Of a DNA stretch of 54,626 bases, positions 24,473 to 32,689 are shown piece by piece; within the stretch, counting starts at the first letter, position 1; each line of letters opens with the position of its first letter. This DNA is from Aalborgiella sp043769295. GTDB taxonomy: Bacteria > Pseudomonadota > Gammaproteobacteria > Burkholderiales > Burkholderiaceae_C. A program made the position numbers and the translations under genes. The DNA lies in assembly GCA_043769295.1 (NCBI GenBank), contig JAYVJL010000076.1, positions 1 through 54,626 on the forward strand. The letters are read 5' to 3'. The notes under the pieces were generated by a model. The model saw nothing but the letters and a program-made list of their open reading frames with translations. It did no database searches and was not told where the DNA came from.

Positions 24473-26326
24473 TCAGAATGCGTCTTCACTCATGCTTGCA
24501 CAAGTCAGATCACGGGACTCAACGACATTGAGCCACGCACTAATCTTTGGTAGCTCGTAGTGATAAAAATACATGGTAGCCGACAATTTACCTGCCTTGT
24601 TAGCTACTGAATTTATAGCATTTTTCTCACTGCCAACAACAGCCAAAGCCACATCCAACCATATCCAGGCCAGCACCACGTGTCCAAAAGCCTGCATGTA
24701 TGGAACGGCATTGGCCAAAGCGTCTGACGGTTTTCCGGTAGACCATGCCGCAAGGGTGGCGGAATCGATAGCTTGCACAGCAGCACTTAGCGCCTGTGCG
24801 TGTGCGGCTAAGGCAGGCACTTGTGAAGCGCGTGTGCCGGTAGCAGCCATGCGTGCGGCTAATAGCTGCCAGCCTTTGCCCCCTTCCATCAAAACCTTGC
24901 GACCCAGTAAATCAGCCGCTTGTATGCCGTGTGTACCTTCATGGATCATATTTAAGCGGTTGTCGCGCCAATATTGTTCCACAGGGAAATCGCGTGTGTA
25001 GCCATAGCCACCGTGAATTTGTATGGCCAGGCTATTGGCCTCCAAACACCATTCACTGGGCCAGCTTTTGGCAATCGGCATCAACACTTCCAGAAGCAAA
25101 CGAGCCTCTTCGACTGCGGCCACATCGCCTGTTAACTCTTCGTCAACCAAACGAGCGCAGTAAAGCTCCAGCGCCAGCGCACCTTCACAGTACGATTTTT
25201 GTGCGAGCAACATGCGCTTTACGTCGGCGTGCTCAATGATGCGTATCTGTGGCTGTGTTGCGTCTTTACCGCCAGTACCGGTCGCACGTCCTTGTGGTCT
25301 GTTTTTTGCGTAATCTAGAGAAGCATAATAGCCAGCCAAGCCCAGCATGGTGGCGGCTGTCCCTACACCGATGCGGGCTTTGTTCATCATATGAAACATA
25401 CAACGCAAACCTTCACCGGGCTTGCCGACCAGGTAGCCCACAGCGCCAGCTTGACCTAACGGCGTGAATTTACCTTCTCCGAAGTTGAGCAGCGTATTGG
25501 TTGTGCCACGCCAGCCGAGTTTGTGGTTCAAACCAGCTAACGCCACATCATTGCGTTCACCTGTCAATTCACCCTGCACATTGACCATTTTCTTGGGCAC
25601 AATGAAAAGCGAAATACCTCTCGTACCCGCCACCAATTTGCCATTTTCATCTGGGATTTTGGCCAATACCAAGTGAACGATGTTCTCGGTTAACTCATGG
25701 TCACCCGAAGAAATCCACATCTTGTTGCCTTTAAGGCGGTAGCGCGGCCCCAGTTCGTCAGATTGCCAATCACTACTAACTGGACTACCAGTGTCTGGCG
25801 TTGCGCGGGTAGTGATATCCGACAAGCTTGATCCTGCTTGAGGTTCGCTTAAACACATCGTGCCAGCCCATCGACCAGAGAATTCGTTGTGCGCAAAGAC
25901 TTTTTTTTGTTTGTCAGTGCCATGCACCAAAAGCAAACCTGCATTGCCGGCCGTGAGCATATTTGAACCGATGCTCACCGACGCACATGCAAAAAATGAA
26001 TTGGCGGCGGCCTCCACGCTATAGGGTAGTTGCATGCCATCTAATTCGTAATCTTGTGCGGCACTCAGCATGCCAGATGCAACATAAGCCGCATGTGCAT
26101 CATGCGTTGCCTGCGGCAGAATGACTTTTTCACCGTCAAATTGCGGCTCTTGTGTATCGACCAACCGGTTAAACGGAGCGTATTTTTCACGCGCAATCCT
26201 CTCGCAAGTATCAAGTACAGCATCAAATGTTTCGCGCGTATGGTCGGTGAAGCGCTCACGTTGACTCAAGGATGCGACATCAAGCCATTCATACAATAAA
26301 AAATCAATGGTTGGGCGTAGATTCAT
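24473..26326 (-). CDS. Acyl-CoA dehydrogenase (DmdC/FadE-like, about 600 aa type)
   Basis: A 617-aa FAD enzyme catalysing the first, alpha,beta-dehydrogenation step of beta-oxidation. The long form with an extra C-terminal domain resembles 3-methylmercaptopropionyl-CoA dehydrogenase and related enzymes. Signatures: AGTMCLSEPQAGSSLSDITT, KMWISSGDHELTENIVHLVL, GLRCMFHMMNKARIGVG, IQIHGGYGYTRDFPVEQYWR and INMIHEGT-like NMIHEGTHGIQAADLLGRK. The tail RDLTCASMSEDAF is characteristic of the group. A partial short-repeat copy (24578-24625) encodes NAINSVAN just before the conserved tail. It lies downstream of thiolase but behind a terminator, so it has its own promoter or depends on read-through. Confidence 0.93.
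   Translation of the reverse strand: MNLRPTIDFLLYEWLDVASLSQRERFTDHTRETFDAVLDTCERIAREKYAPFNRLVDTQEPQFDGEKVILPQATHDAHAAYVASGMLSAAQDYELDGMQLPYSVEAAANSFFACASVSIGSNMLTAGNAGLLLVHGTDKQKKVFAHNEFSGRWAGTMCLSEPQAGSSLSDITTRATPDTGSPVSSDWQSDELGPRYRLKGNKMWISSGDHELTENIVHLVLAKIPDENGKLVAGTRGISLFIVPKKMVNVQGELTGERNDVALAGLNHKLGWRGTTNTLLNFGEGKFTPLGQAGAVGYLVGKPGEGLRCMFHMMNKARIGVGTAATMLGLAGYYASLDYAKNRPQGRATGTGGKDATQPQIRIIEHADVKRMLLAQKSYCEGALALELYCARLVDEELTGDVAAVEEARLLLEVLMPIAKSWPSEWCLEANSLAIQIHGGYGYTRDFPVEQYWRDNRLNMIHEGTHGIQAADLLGRKVLMEGGKGWQLLAARMAATGTRASQVPALAAHAQALSAAVQAIDSATLAAWSTGKPSDALANAVPYMQAFGHVVLAWIWLDVALAVVGSEKNAINSVANKAGKLSATMYFYHYELPKISAWLNVVESRDLTCASMSEDAF
24578..24625 (-). repeat. Interspersed two-hairpin repeat, copy 5 (inside the acyl-CoA dehydrogenase gene)
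   Basis: In gene orientation: AAATGCTATAAATTCAGTAG then CTAACAAGGCAGG. The first hairpin half is well matched, while the second half has diverged into the conserved AGKLSA coding sequence. It is read in the same frame as copy 4, giving NAINSVA here and NAIDSIA there. Confidence 0.65.
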
Positions 26327-26341
26327 GGCTGATAGACTTTT

Positions 26342-26397
26342 AAAAAAAATAAGGGCTGAGTTGCTGCTGAATGCGTACAGTCAGTCATACTCAGCCC
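26342..26397 (-). terminator. Terminator downstream of the thiolase gene
   Basis: On the minus strand GGGCTGAGT and ACTCAGCCC form a 9-bp stem around a 27-nt loop, followed by TTATTTTTTTT. It separates the fadJ-thiolase unit from the acyl-CoA dehydrogenase gene. Confidence 0.7.
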
Positions 26398-26419
26398 AAA
26401 ATAATAGCTCTGAAAAGAT

Positions 26420-27595
26420 TTACAAAACTTCAAATATCCCCGCAGCCCCCATGCCACCACCAATGCACATGGTGACACAAACGCGTTTTGCACCTCGGCG
26501 TTTGCCTTCAATCAAAGCATGTCCCGTTAAGCGCTGACCACTCACACCATAAGGATGACCGACCGCGATCGCCCCGCCATTGACATTCAAACGATCCGCC
26601 GGAATACCCAATTTGTCGCGGCAATACAATACTTGAACCGCAAACGCTTCGTTCAGTTCCCACAAATCAATATCGCTCACTTTGAGACCCAAGCGTGCTA
26701 AAACTTTGGGAATGGCAAAGACAGGGCCAATGCCCATTTCATCAGGCTCGCAGCCAGCCACTGCAAAACCCAAGAAGCGCCCCAGTGGTTTGAGCCCCTT
26801 TTTCTCAGCCAAGGTTTCATTCATCACCACGCAGGCGCCGCCACCATCAGAAAACTGACTGGCATTACCAGCGGAAATCAAGCCGCCTGGAATGGCAGAA
26901 CGCAGTCCACTGATGCCTTCCTTGGTGGTGCCGTCACGAATACCTTCGTCATTGCTAACCGTTACCTGCTTGGTCGTCAAGCCCATGACAGGATCTGCGA
27001 CACCCATGGTCACGGTGATTGGTGCAATCTCTGCTTCAAACAAACCAGCAGCCAAAGCAGCAACCGCTTTTTGTTGGCTGGCCGCACCATACTCATCCAT
27101 CGCTTCACGGCTGATGCCGTAGCGTTTGGCGACTTGTTCGGCAGTTTGCAGCATGTTCCAGTAAATTTCTGGTTTGTTTTTCACCAGCCAAGCATCCGCC
27201 AGCATGTGTGTGTTCATTTCCTGCTGCACGCATGAAATGCTTTCTACGCCTCCAGCCACATAAATGTCACCTTCACCCGCAATGATGCGCTGTGCTGCTA
27301 AGGCAATGGTTTGCAGACCAGAAGAGCAGAAACGATTAACCGTCATACCCGAGGTGGTGATCGGCAAACCAGCACGAAGCACTACTTGGCGCGCAATGTT
27401 CGCGCCAGTCGCGCCCTCAGGGGTGGCGCAACCCATGATGACGTCATCAACCTCGGCGCCTTCAATGCCTGCGCGTTTGACCGCATGTTCAACGGCATGC
27501 CCGCCTAATGTTGCGCCATGCGTCATGTTGAAAGAACCCTTCCAGCTTTTAGCCAGAGGTGTACGTGCGGTAGAAACAATTACAGCGGATGTCAT
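26420..27595 (-). CDS. Acetyl-CoA C-acyltransferase (3-ketoacyl-CoA thiolase)
   Basis: A 391-aa thiolase performing the last step of beta-oxidation, CoA-dependent cleavage of 3-ketoacyl-CoA. The nucleophilic Cys is in NRFCSSGLQTIALAAQ (about residue 89), the His in GGAIAVGHPYGVSG, and the second Cys in CVTMCIGGGMGAAGIFE. All three catalytic elements are intact. It lies 70 bp downstream of the FadJ-like gene on the same strand, so the two form a fadBA-like pair. A terminator follows. FadA versus biosynthetic PhaA type cannot be separated by eye, but the pairing favours degradation. Confidence 0.94.
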   Translation of the reverse strand: MTSAVIVSTARTPLAKSWKGSFNMTHGATLGGHAVEHAVKRAGIEGAEVDDVIMGCATPEGATGANIARQVVLRAGLPITTSGMTVNRFCSSGLQTIALAAQRIIAGEGDIYVAGGVESISCVQQEMNTHMLADAWLVKNKPEIYWNMLQTAEQVAKRYGISREAMDEYGAASQQKAVAALAAGLFEAEIAPITVTMGVADPVMGLTTKQVTVSNDEGIRDGTTKEGISGLRSAIPGGLISAGNASQFSDGGGACVVMNETLAEKKGLKPLGRFLGFAVAGCEPDEMGIGPVFAIPKVLARLGLKVSDIDLWELNEAFAVQVLYCRDKLGIPADRLNVNGGAIAVGHPYGVSGQRLTGHALIEGKRRGAKRVCVTMCIGGGMGAAGIFEVL

Positions 27596-27646
27596 GATTT
27601 TTCGTCCTTAAATGCTAGGAATAAATGGATGCTAATTAAATTAATA

Positions 27647-27666
27647 AATTATTTAGCTAAATAATT
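27647..27666. promoter_or_regulatory. 20-bp perfect palindrome AATTATTTAG/CTAAATAATT
   Basis: A perfect AT-rich 20-bp palindrome in the gap between the FadJ-like and thiolase genes. Its last bases overlap the FadJ-like stop codon (27665-27667). Flanking pairs extend the symmetry to about 28 bp with one mismatch. It could be a regulator site, an mRNA stem that separates the two transcripts, or a processing point. Confidence 0.45.
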
Positions 27667-29764
27667 AATTGAAGGTTTTACCTTCAGCAACCAACTTGGC
27701 CAAGAGAGGCGCTGGCTTCCAAAATGCAGCATCGTCCAATGGGTTTTGTGCAAATTTATTCATGCTTTGCACCACATTGAACAAACCAACTTGGTCAGCA
27801 TAGTTCATAGGGCCGCCTCGGTAAATTGGGAAACCATAGCCCATGAGGTAAACCATATCAATATCGCTGGCCTTGGTGGCAATACCTTCTTCGAGGATAT
27901 GCGCTCCCTCATTGACCAAAGCGTACACCAAGCGCTGCACAATTTCTTCGTCTGAAATCTTACGTGGTGTGATGCCCAATGATTTGCGATATTCTTCAAT
28001 CATGGCAACGACTTCAGCGTTTGGCACAGCGTCACGCTTTCCCGCGATATAGTCGTACCAACCAGCGCCCGTTTTTTGACCAAAACGACCTTTTTCACAC
28101 AACAAATCAGCGGTTTTGCTGTATTTCATGTTTGGTTTTTCAACAACTCGGCGCTTGCGAATTGCCCAGCCAATGTCGTTGCCTGCCAAGTCGCCCATAC
28201 GGAAAGGTCCCATGGCGAAACCAAAGTTTTCCATTGCCTTGTCAACTTGCGCTGGCGTGCAACCTTCATCCAACAAGAAACCACCCTGACGACCATATTG
28301 CTCGATCATGCGATTGCCGATAAAACCATCGCACACACCGGATACAACCGACGTTTTCTTGATCTTTTTACCTAAAGCCATGACTGTAGCCAGCACGTCT
28401 TTGGCTGTTTTCTCCCCGCGCACCACTTCCAACAACTTCATCACATTGGCAGGACTGAAAAAATGGGTGCCGATCACGTCTTGAGGGCGCTTGGTGAAGC
28501 CGGCAATTTTATTCAGATCCAAAGTGGATGTGTTGCTCGCCAGAATCGCACCAGGCTTCATCACACGATCAAGCTCTTTAAAAACGGCTTCTTTCACGCC
28601 CATTTCTTCGAACACAGCTTCGATCACCATGTCGGCATCGCTCAAGTCGTCATAGCTTAGCGTGGTGCTGAGCAGGCTCATGAGTTGCTCGTATTTGTCT
28701 TGCTTCAACTTACCGCGTTTGACTTGAGATTCATAATTTTTGCGAATCGTAGCAACGCCGCGGTCTAACGCGTCCTGCTTCATTTCCAGCATTTTGACGG
28801 GAATCCCAGCATTGAGGAAATTCATCGAAATACCACCGCCCATGGTTCCCGCACCGATGACAGCGACAGACTTAATGGCGCGTTGTGGCGTATCAGCTGG
28901 GATATCAGGTATCTTGGAGGCAGCTCTATCAGCCATAAAAATATGACGCAGCGCTTTGCTTTCCGACGTCATCATCAAATTGATGAAAATATCGCGCTCA
29001 GTCCGCATACCCACATCAAACTTTTGCTTGGTTGCAGCAATCACCGCCTCAACACACTTCATCGGGGCAGGATAATTTTTGGACATGCCTTTGACCATGT
29101 TGCCAGCAAAACCAAAATAAGCATCACCCAAGGGGTGCTTGCAAGGCAAGTTACGCACAAGAGGTAAGGGGCGTGTAGCTGCAACAGATTGCGCAAAAGC
29201 CAGAGCCTCGTCCATCAACGATTCTGGCGAAACCGCCATTTTGTCAAACAGCTTCTGGCCGGGTAATTGAGCCAGCATCTCGCTCTTGATGGGCTCACCA
29301 CTGACGATCATATTCAACGCGACTTCAACACCCAACACGCGAGGTAAGCGCTGCGTTCCACCCGCACCAGGAATTAGACCCAACTTCACCTCGGGCAAGG
29401 CCACGCTACAGCCAGGTGCTGCAATTCGGTAATGGCACCCCAACGCCAGCTCCAATCCACCGCCCATCGCAACGGAGTGCATTGCGGCAACAACAGGCTT
29501 GGTAGAGTTTTCCACTGCCAAAATGACGCTCAATAAATTAGGTTCTTGTAGCGCCTTAGGGCTACCAAATTCTTTAATATCTGCCCCACCGGAAAATGCC
29601 TTACCAGCACCGGTGAGAACAACGGAGGTCACTGTGGTATCTGCGTTGGCTTTGTTAAGAGCATCCGTGATGGCCAAGCGTGTGGCGAAACCCAAACCAT
29701 TGACAGGCGGGTTATCTAGGGTAATAACTGCCACATTTCCGTGGACTTTATACTGAGCCGTCAT
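27665..29764 (-). CDS. FadJ/FadB-like fusion: enoyl-CoA hydratase / 3-hydroxyacyl-CoA dehydrogenase
   Basis: A 699-aa multifunctional beta-oxidation enzyme. The N-terminal crotonase domain (residues about 1-190) has the oxyanion and active segments GAGKAFSGGADIKEFGSP and GGLELALGCHYRIA with GLIPGAGGTQRLPRVLG. The central NAD-binding domain begins SVAVIGAGTMGGGISMNFLN (about residue 298). The dehydrogenase core contains ASNTSTLDLNKIAG, GTHFFSPANVMKLLEVV and the C-terminal GDLAGNDIGWAIRK. Length fits FadJ (about 700 aa). It heads the fadJ-thiolase unit. A GAAGGA ribosome site and a symmetric operator-like site (29810-29823) lie upstream. Confidence 0.95.
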   Translation of the reverse strand: MTAQYKVHGNVAVITLDNPPVNGLGFATRLAITDALNKANADTTVTSVVLTGAGKAFSGGADIKEFGSPKALQEPNLLSVILAVENSTKPVVAAMHSVAMGGGLELALGCHYRIAAPGCSVALPEVKLGLIPGAGGTQRLPRVLGVEVALNMIVSGEPIKSEMLAQLPGQKLFDKMAVSPESLMDEALAFAQSVAATRPLPLVRNLPCKHPLGDAYFGFAGNMVKGMSKNYPAPMKCVEAVIAATKQKFDVGMRTERDIFINLMMTSESKALRHIFMADRAASKIPDIPADTPQRAIKSVAVIGAGTMGGGISMNFLNAGIPVKMLEMKQDALDRGVATIRKNYESQVKRGKLKQDKYEQLMSLLSTTLSYDDLSDADMVIEAVFEEMGVKEAVFKELDRVMKPGAILASNTSTLDLNKIAGFTKRPQDVIGTHFFSPANVMKLLEVVRGEKTAKDVLATVMALGKKIKKTSVVSGVCDGFIGNRMIEQYGRQGGFLLDEGCTPAQVDKAMENFGFAMGPFRMGDLAGNDIGWAIRKRRVVEKPNMKYSKTADLLCEKGRFGQKTGAGWYDYIAGKRDAVPNAEVVAMIEEYRKSLGITPRKISDEEIVQRLVYALVNEGAHILEEGIATKASDIDMVYLMGYGFPIYRGGPMNYADQVGLFNVVQSMNKFAQNPLDDAAFWKPAPLLAKLVAEGKTFN

Positions 29765-29809
29765 ACAGATATTCCTTCAATTGAACTGAAACTGGAGATT
29801 AAATAAAAT

Positions 29810-29823
29810 AGAACGGTCGTTCT
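29810..29823 (-). promoter_or_regulatory. Operator-like site AGAACG-GT-CGTTCT upstream of the FadJ-like gene
   Basis: Two perfect 6-bp arms separated by 2 bp, in an AT-rich context whose outer bases (AAAAT and ATTTT) are also nearly symmetric. It lies 46 bp upstream of the start, where a promoter would be. GAACG-NN-CGTTC is typical of TetR-family repressors that control fatty acid oxidation in proteobacteria. The cognate regulator is not in this window. Confidence 0.55.
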
Positions 29824-29866
29824 TATTTTAATTGTAATTACTTTAATCGAACTGCATCATCAAAAA

Positions 29867-29897
29867 TGTCGCAGTAGGGACAAGCCCGGCTGCGACA
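29867..29897 (-). terminator. Terminator at the end of the liv-type operon
   Basis: On the minus strand TGTCGCAG and CTGCGACA form a perfect 8-bp stem around a 15-nt loop, followed by TTTTTGATG. It lies 24 bp after the LivF stop and separates the transporter operon from the FadJ-like gene. Confidence 0.8.
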
Positions 29898-29920
29898 TAA
29901 AGAGGATATTTGCAGAAGAC

Positions 29921-30616
29921 TTATACCTCTAGCCATTCCTTGCGGATGGCTGCATCTTGGCGAAGTGATTCTGGCGTACCTTGAAAAACAATACTTCCAT
30001 GCCCCATCACTAAAGCTCTATCAGAAATGGCCATGGCGATGGTGAGCTTTTGCTCAATAAGCAGCACAGAGATACCGCGAGACCGTAAGGTTTTCAGGTA
30101 CTCACCAACGAGCACCACAATTTTAGGGGCCAATCCTTCCGTTGGCTCGTCAATAATAATCAAATCCGGGTCACCCATCAACGTGCGACAAAGTGTCAGC
30201 ATTTGCTGTTCACCACCCGACAAAACGCCCGCCTCGGTATGTTCACGCTCTTTCAGGCGCGGAAACATCTTGAACATGTCGTCAAATGACCAGCGGCTGT
30301 TTTTACCTGAACCCTTTTGACCCAATAAAAGATTTTGTCGAACTGTCAAGGTAGGAAAGATGTCCCGATTTTCTGGCACATACCCCAATCCCAAATGTGC
30401 AATTTCAAAAGCCTTTTTACCTGACAGCTGAGCCCCTTTCCAACTCATGGCTCCCTGCCAATCCACCAATCCCATGATTGCTTTGGCAGTTGTTGAGCGA
30501 CCAGAACCATTTCGCCCAAGCAAGGCGACGATTTCACCAGGTTGAATATCGAATGTTACACCATGCAGAACATGGCTTTTCCCGTAATAAGCGTGCAAAT
30601 TGTCAATGCTAAGCAT
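29921..30616 (-). CDS. livF: LivF-type ABC transporter ATPase with Arg in Walker A
   Basis: A 231-aa ATPase of the branched-chain amino acid/amide-type importer, from the ATG at 30616. Signature LSGGEQQMLTLCRTLMGDPD, Walker B LIIIDEPTEGLAP and the H-loop region SVLLIEQKL are standard. The Walker A reads GRNGSGRSTT, with Arg40 (codon CGC at 30497-30499) in place of the invariant Lys. That Lys normally contacts ATP phosphates, so hydrolysis at this site may be weak. The partner LivG keeps Lys, so the pair may be functionally asymmetric. The gene overlaps the LivG end by 8 bp. A terminator follows. Confidence 0.92.
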   Translation of the reverse strand: MLSIDNLHAYYGKSHVLHGVTFDIQPGEIVALLGRNGSGRSTTAKAIMGLVDWQGAMSWKGAQLSGKKAFEIAHLGLGYVPENRDIFPTLTVRQNLLLGQKGSGKNSRWSFDDMFKMFPRLKEREHTEAGVLSGGEQQMLTLCRTLMGDPDLIIIDEPTEGLAPKIVVLVGEYLKTLRSRGISVLLIEQKLTIAMAISDRALVMGHGSIVFQGTPESLRQDAAIRKEWLEV

Positions 30617-31388
30617 GTTGCGCTCCCTGTTCATCTGCAACCGAAGAGCCTAAATAAGCTTCCTGCACGCGCTGGTTCGCGCGTACGGCATCAGGGGTGT
30701 CATACGCTAAAACTTCACCATAAACCACGACCGCAATTTTGTCAGCCAAACCAAACACAACACCCATGTCATGCTCCACGGTCAACAGTGTTTTACCAAC
30801 AGTAACCTCCTTAATGAGGTTAATAAAACGTGCGGTTTCTGTTTTGCTCATTCCAGCTGTGGGCTCATCGAGAAGAATGACATTGGCACCACCGCCAATG
30901 GTGACACCAATCTCAAGTGCGCGCTGTTCTGCGTACGTCAAGTTTGTCGCCAATACATTGCGTTTTTTATCAAGTTTAATCATCGTCATGAGTTCTTCTG
31001 TACGCTCATTAGCGTCATCCAGATCAGCCAAAAATTTTAGAAAAGTATATTTGTAGCCCAAACTCCACAACACGCTGCACCTTAAGTTTTCAAAAACACT
31101 CAGCTTCGGGAAAATGTTGGTGATCTGAAAACTACGGGACAAACCTAATCGATTGATTTCGAACGGCTTTTTACCGTTAATACGCTGCCCGTGTAGCAAT
31201 ACGTCACCGCTGGTTGGTTCAAAGCGGCCACTGATCAAATTGAACAGTGTAGATTTACCTGCTCCATTTGGGCCAATGATCGCCAACCGCTCTCCAGCGG
31301 GAACAGCCAAACTCACGCCTCTGATAATTTCACTTTTGCCAAAACTCTTGCGTAAATCTTTGAGCTCTAAAGCGTATGCGGCACTCAT
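30609..31388 (-). CDS. livG: LivG-type ABC transporter ATPase
   Basis: A 259-aa ATPase subunit. Walker A is GPNGAGKSTLFNLISG with the normal Lys, the signature is the variant LTYAEQRALEIGVTI, and Walker B is VILLDEPTAGMSKTE. The LivG-specific loop GLSRSFQITNIFPKLSVFEN is present. It would pair with LivF under the LivH/LivM membrane subunits. Its start overlaps the LivM stop by 4 bp (ATGA), and its end overlaps LivF, so translation is coupled. Confidence 0.94.
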   Translation of the reverse strand: MSAAYALELKDLRKSFGKSEIIRGVSLAVPAGERLAIIGPNGAGKSTLFNLISGRFEPTSGDVLLHGQRINGKKPFEINRLGLSRSFQITNIFPKLSVFENLRCSVLWSLGYKYTFLKFLADLDDANERTEELMTMIKLDKKRNVLATNLTYAEQRALEIGVTIGGGANVILLDEPTAGMSKTETARFINLIKEVTVGKTLLTVEHDMGVVFGLADKIAVVVYGEVLAYDTPDAVRANQRVQEAYLGSSVADEQGAQHA

Positions 31389-32689
31389 AGCGACTCCCTG
31401 CGCTTGGTTTCAATTTCAATAAACTCTTGTGCATGACCCCACTGCTCTGCAAACCGGCGCCGTGTCACCTCAAAGCAGACCAAACCCACCATCAAGACTG
31501 CCGCCGAACCAAGCCAACTGCTGGCACTTTTAGCATCCAACGCAACACCCAAAAAGGTCAGCTGTGGTCCTATGGCTTGATTTAACTGCAAGTGGTACAC
31601 CATCTCAATCATCGCGGCGGCACCAGCCAAGGCAACTAAACCGGCTACGGCCAAAATAAAGTACTTTCCCAACATGGGCTTTAACTTGCCGTAAGCGGCT
31701 ACCTGCAAATTCATCATGATCAAGCTTGCAAAACCACCTGGAGCAAACATCACCATGAATAAGAAAATAAGCCCCAAATAGAGTAGCCAAGCTTTCGTTA
31801 GCTCACTGAGCAAAACAAATGCTAAAACCATTAAAATTGCACCCAAAATTGGACCAAAAAAGAAAGTGGCACCCCCTAAAAATGTAAACAGCAAATAGGC
31901 CCCCGAGCGGTAGCCACTGACCACTTCAGAAGTCACGATTTCAAAATTAAGTGCTGCCAAGCCCCCCGAAATACCTGCAAAAAACGCTGCGATGATGAAA
32001 GCCAAGTAGCGTACGCGCTGCGTGTCGTATCCCACAAACTCAACGCGCTCAGGGTTGTCGCGCACTGCATTCAGCATGCGCCCCAAAGGGGTGCGTGTAA
32101 ATGCAAACATCAAACCCGTGCATATAAACGTATAAACAGCGATCAAGTAGTACAACTGTATTTGCGGTCCAAACGTGATGCCAAAAGGTTTTCCACCTGC
32201 AATTCGGTTACCGGAAACGCCACCCTCCCCACCAAAAAACTCTGGGAACATAAGCGACATAGCCCACACCAACTCACCAACACCCAGAGTAATCATGGCA
32301 AAAGGTGTTGCCGCCTTTTTGGTCGTTACCCAACCCAAAACAATCGCAACCAGCATGGCGGCAAAACCACCCACAATCGGCGTCAAACTCACTGGCAAAG
32401 GCAGACCACCAGACACCATATTCAGTGTATGAATCGCCAAAAATGAACCCATACCCGAATACACAGCATGACCAAAGCTAAGCATGCCGCCCTGTCCGAG
32501 CAGCATGTTGTAACTCAAGCAGACAATGATGGCGATACCCATTTGGCTAAGCATCGTATGGCTTAAACTACTGGTAAATAGCAAAGGCACCACAGCCAAC
32601 ACCAAGGCAAAACCAGACCAGACGAGAAAACGCCCGATGTTGAGAGGTTTAAATTGATACATTTTTTGATCTGAGTTCGTATACATCAT
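31385..32689 (-). CDS. livM: LivM-type ABC transporter permease
   Basis: A 434-aa inner-membrane permease with about nine to ten hydrophobic segments. The LivM core is clear: CLSYNMLLGQGGMLSFGHAV, GWVTTKKAATPFAMITLGVG, NPERVEFVGYDTQRVRYLAF and FLGGATFFFGPILGAILM. The usual family length is 320-360 aa. The extra about 90 C-terminal residues hold another hydrophobic pair (FILAVAGLVALAGAAAMIEM and SSWLGSAAVLMVGLVCFEV) before a charged end. It begins directly after the LivH stop codon. Confidence 0.92.
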   Translation of the reverse strand: MMYTNSDQKMYQFKPLNIGRFLVWSGFALVLAVVPLLFTSSLSHTMLSQMGIAIIVCLSYNMLLGQGGMLSFGHAVYSGMGSFLAIHTLNMVSGGLPLPVSLTPIVGGFAAMLVAIVLGWVTTKKAATPFAMITLGVGELVWAMSLMFPEFFGGEGGVSGNRIAGGKPFGITFGPQIQLYYLIAVYTFICTGLMFAFTRTPLGRMLNAVRDNPERVEFVGYDTQRVRYLAFIIAAFFAGISGGLAALNFEIVTSEVVSGYRSGAYLLFTFLGGATFFFGPILGAILMVLAFVLLSELTKAWLLYLGLIFLFMVMFAPGGFASLIMMNLQVAAYGKLKPMLGKYFILAVAGLVALAGAAAMIEMVYHLQLNQAIGPQLTFLGVALDAKSASSWLGSAAVLMVGLVCFEVTRRRFAEQWGHAQEFIEIETKRRESL

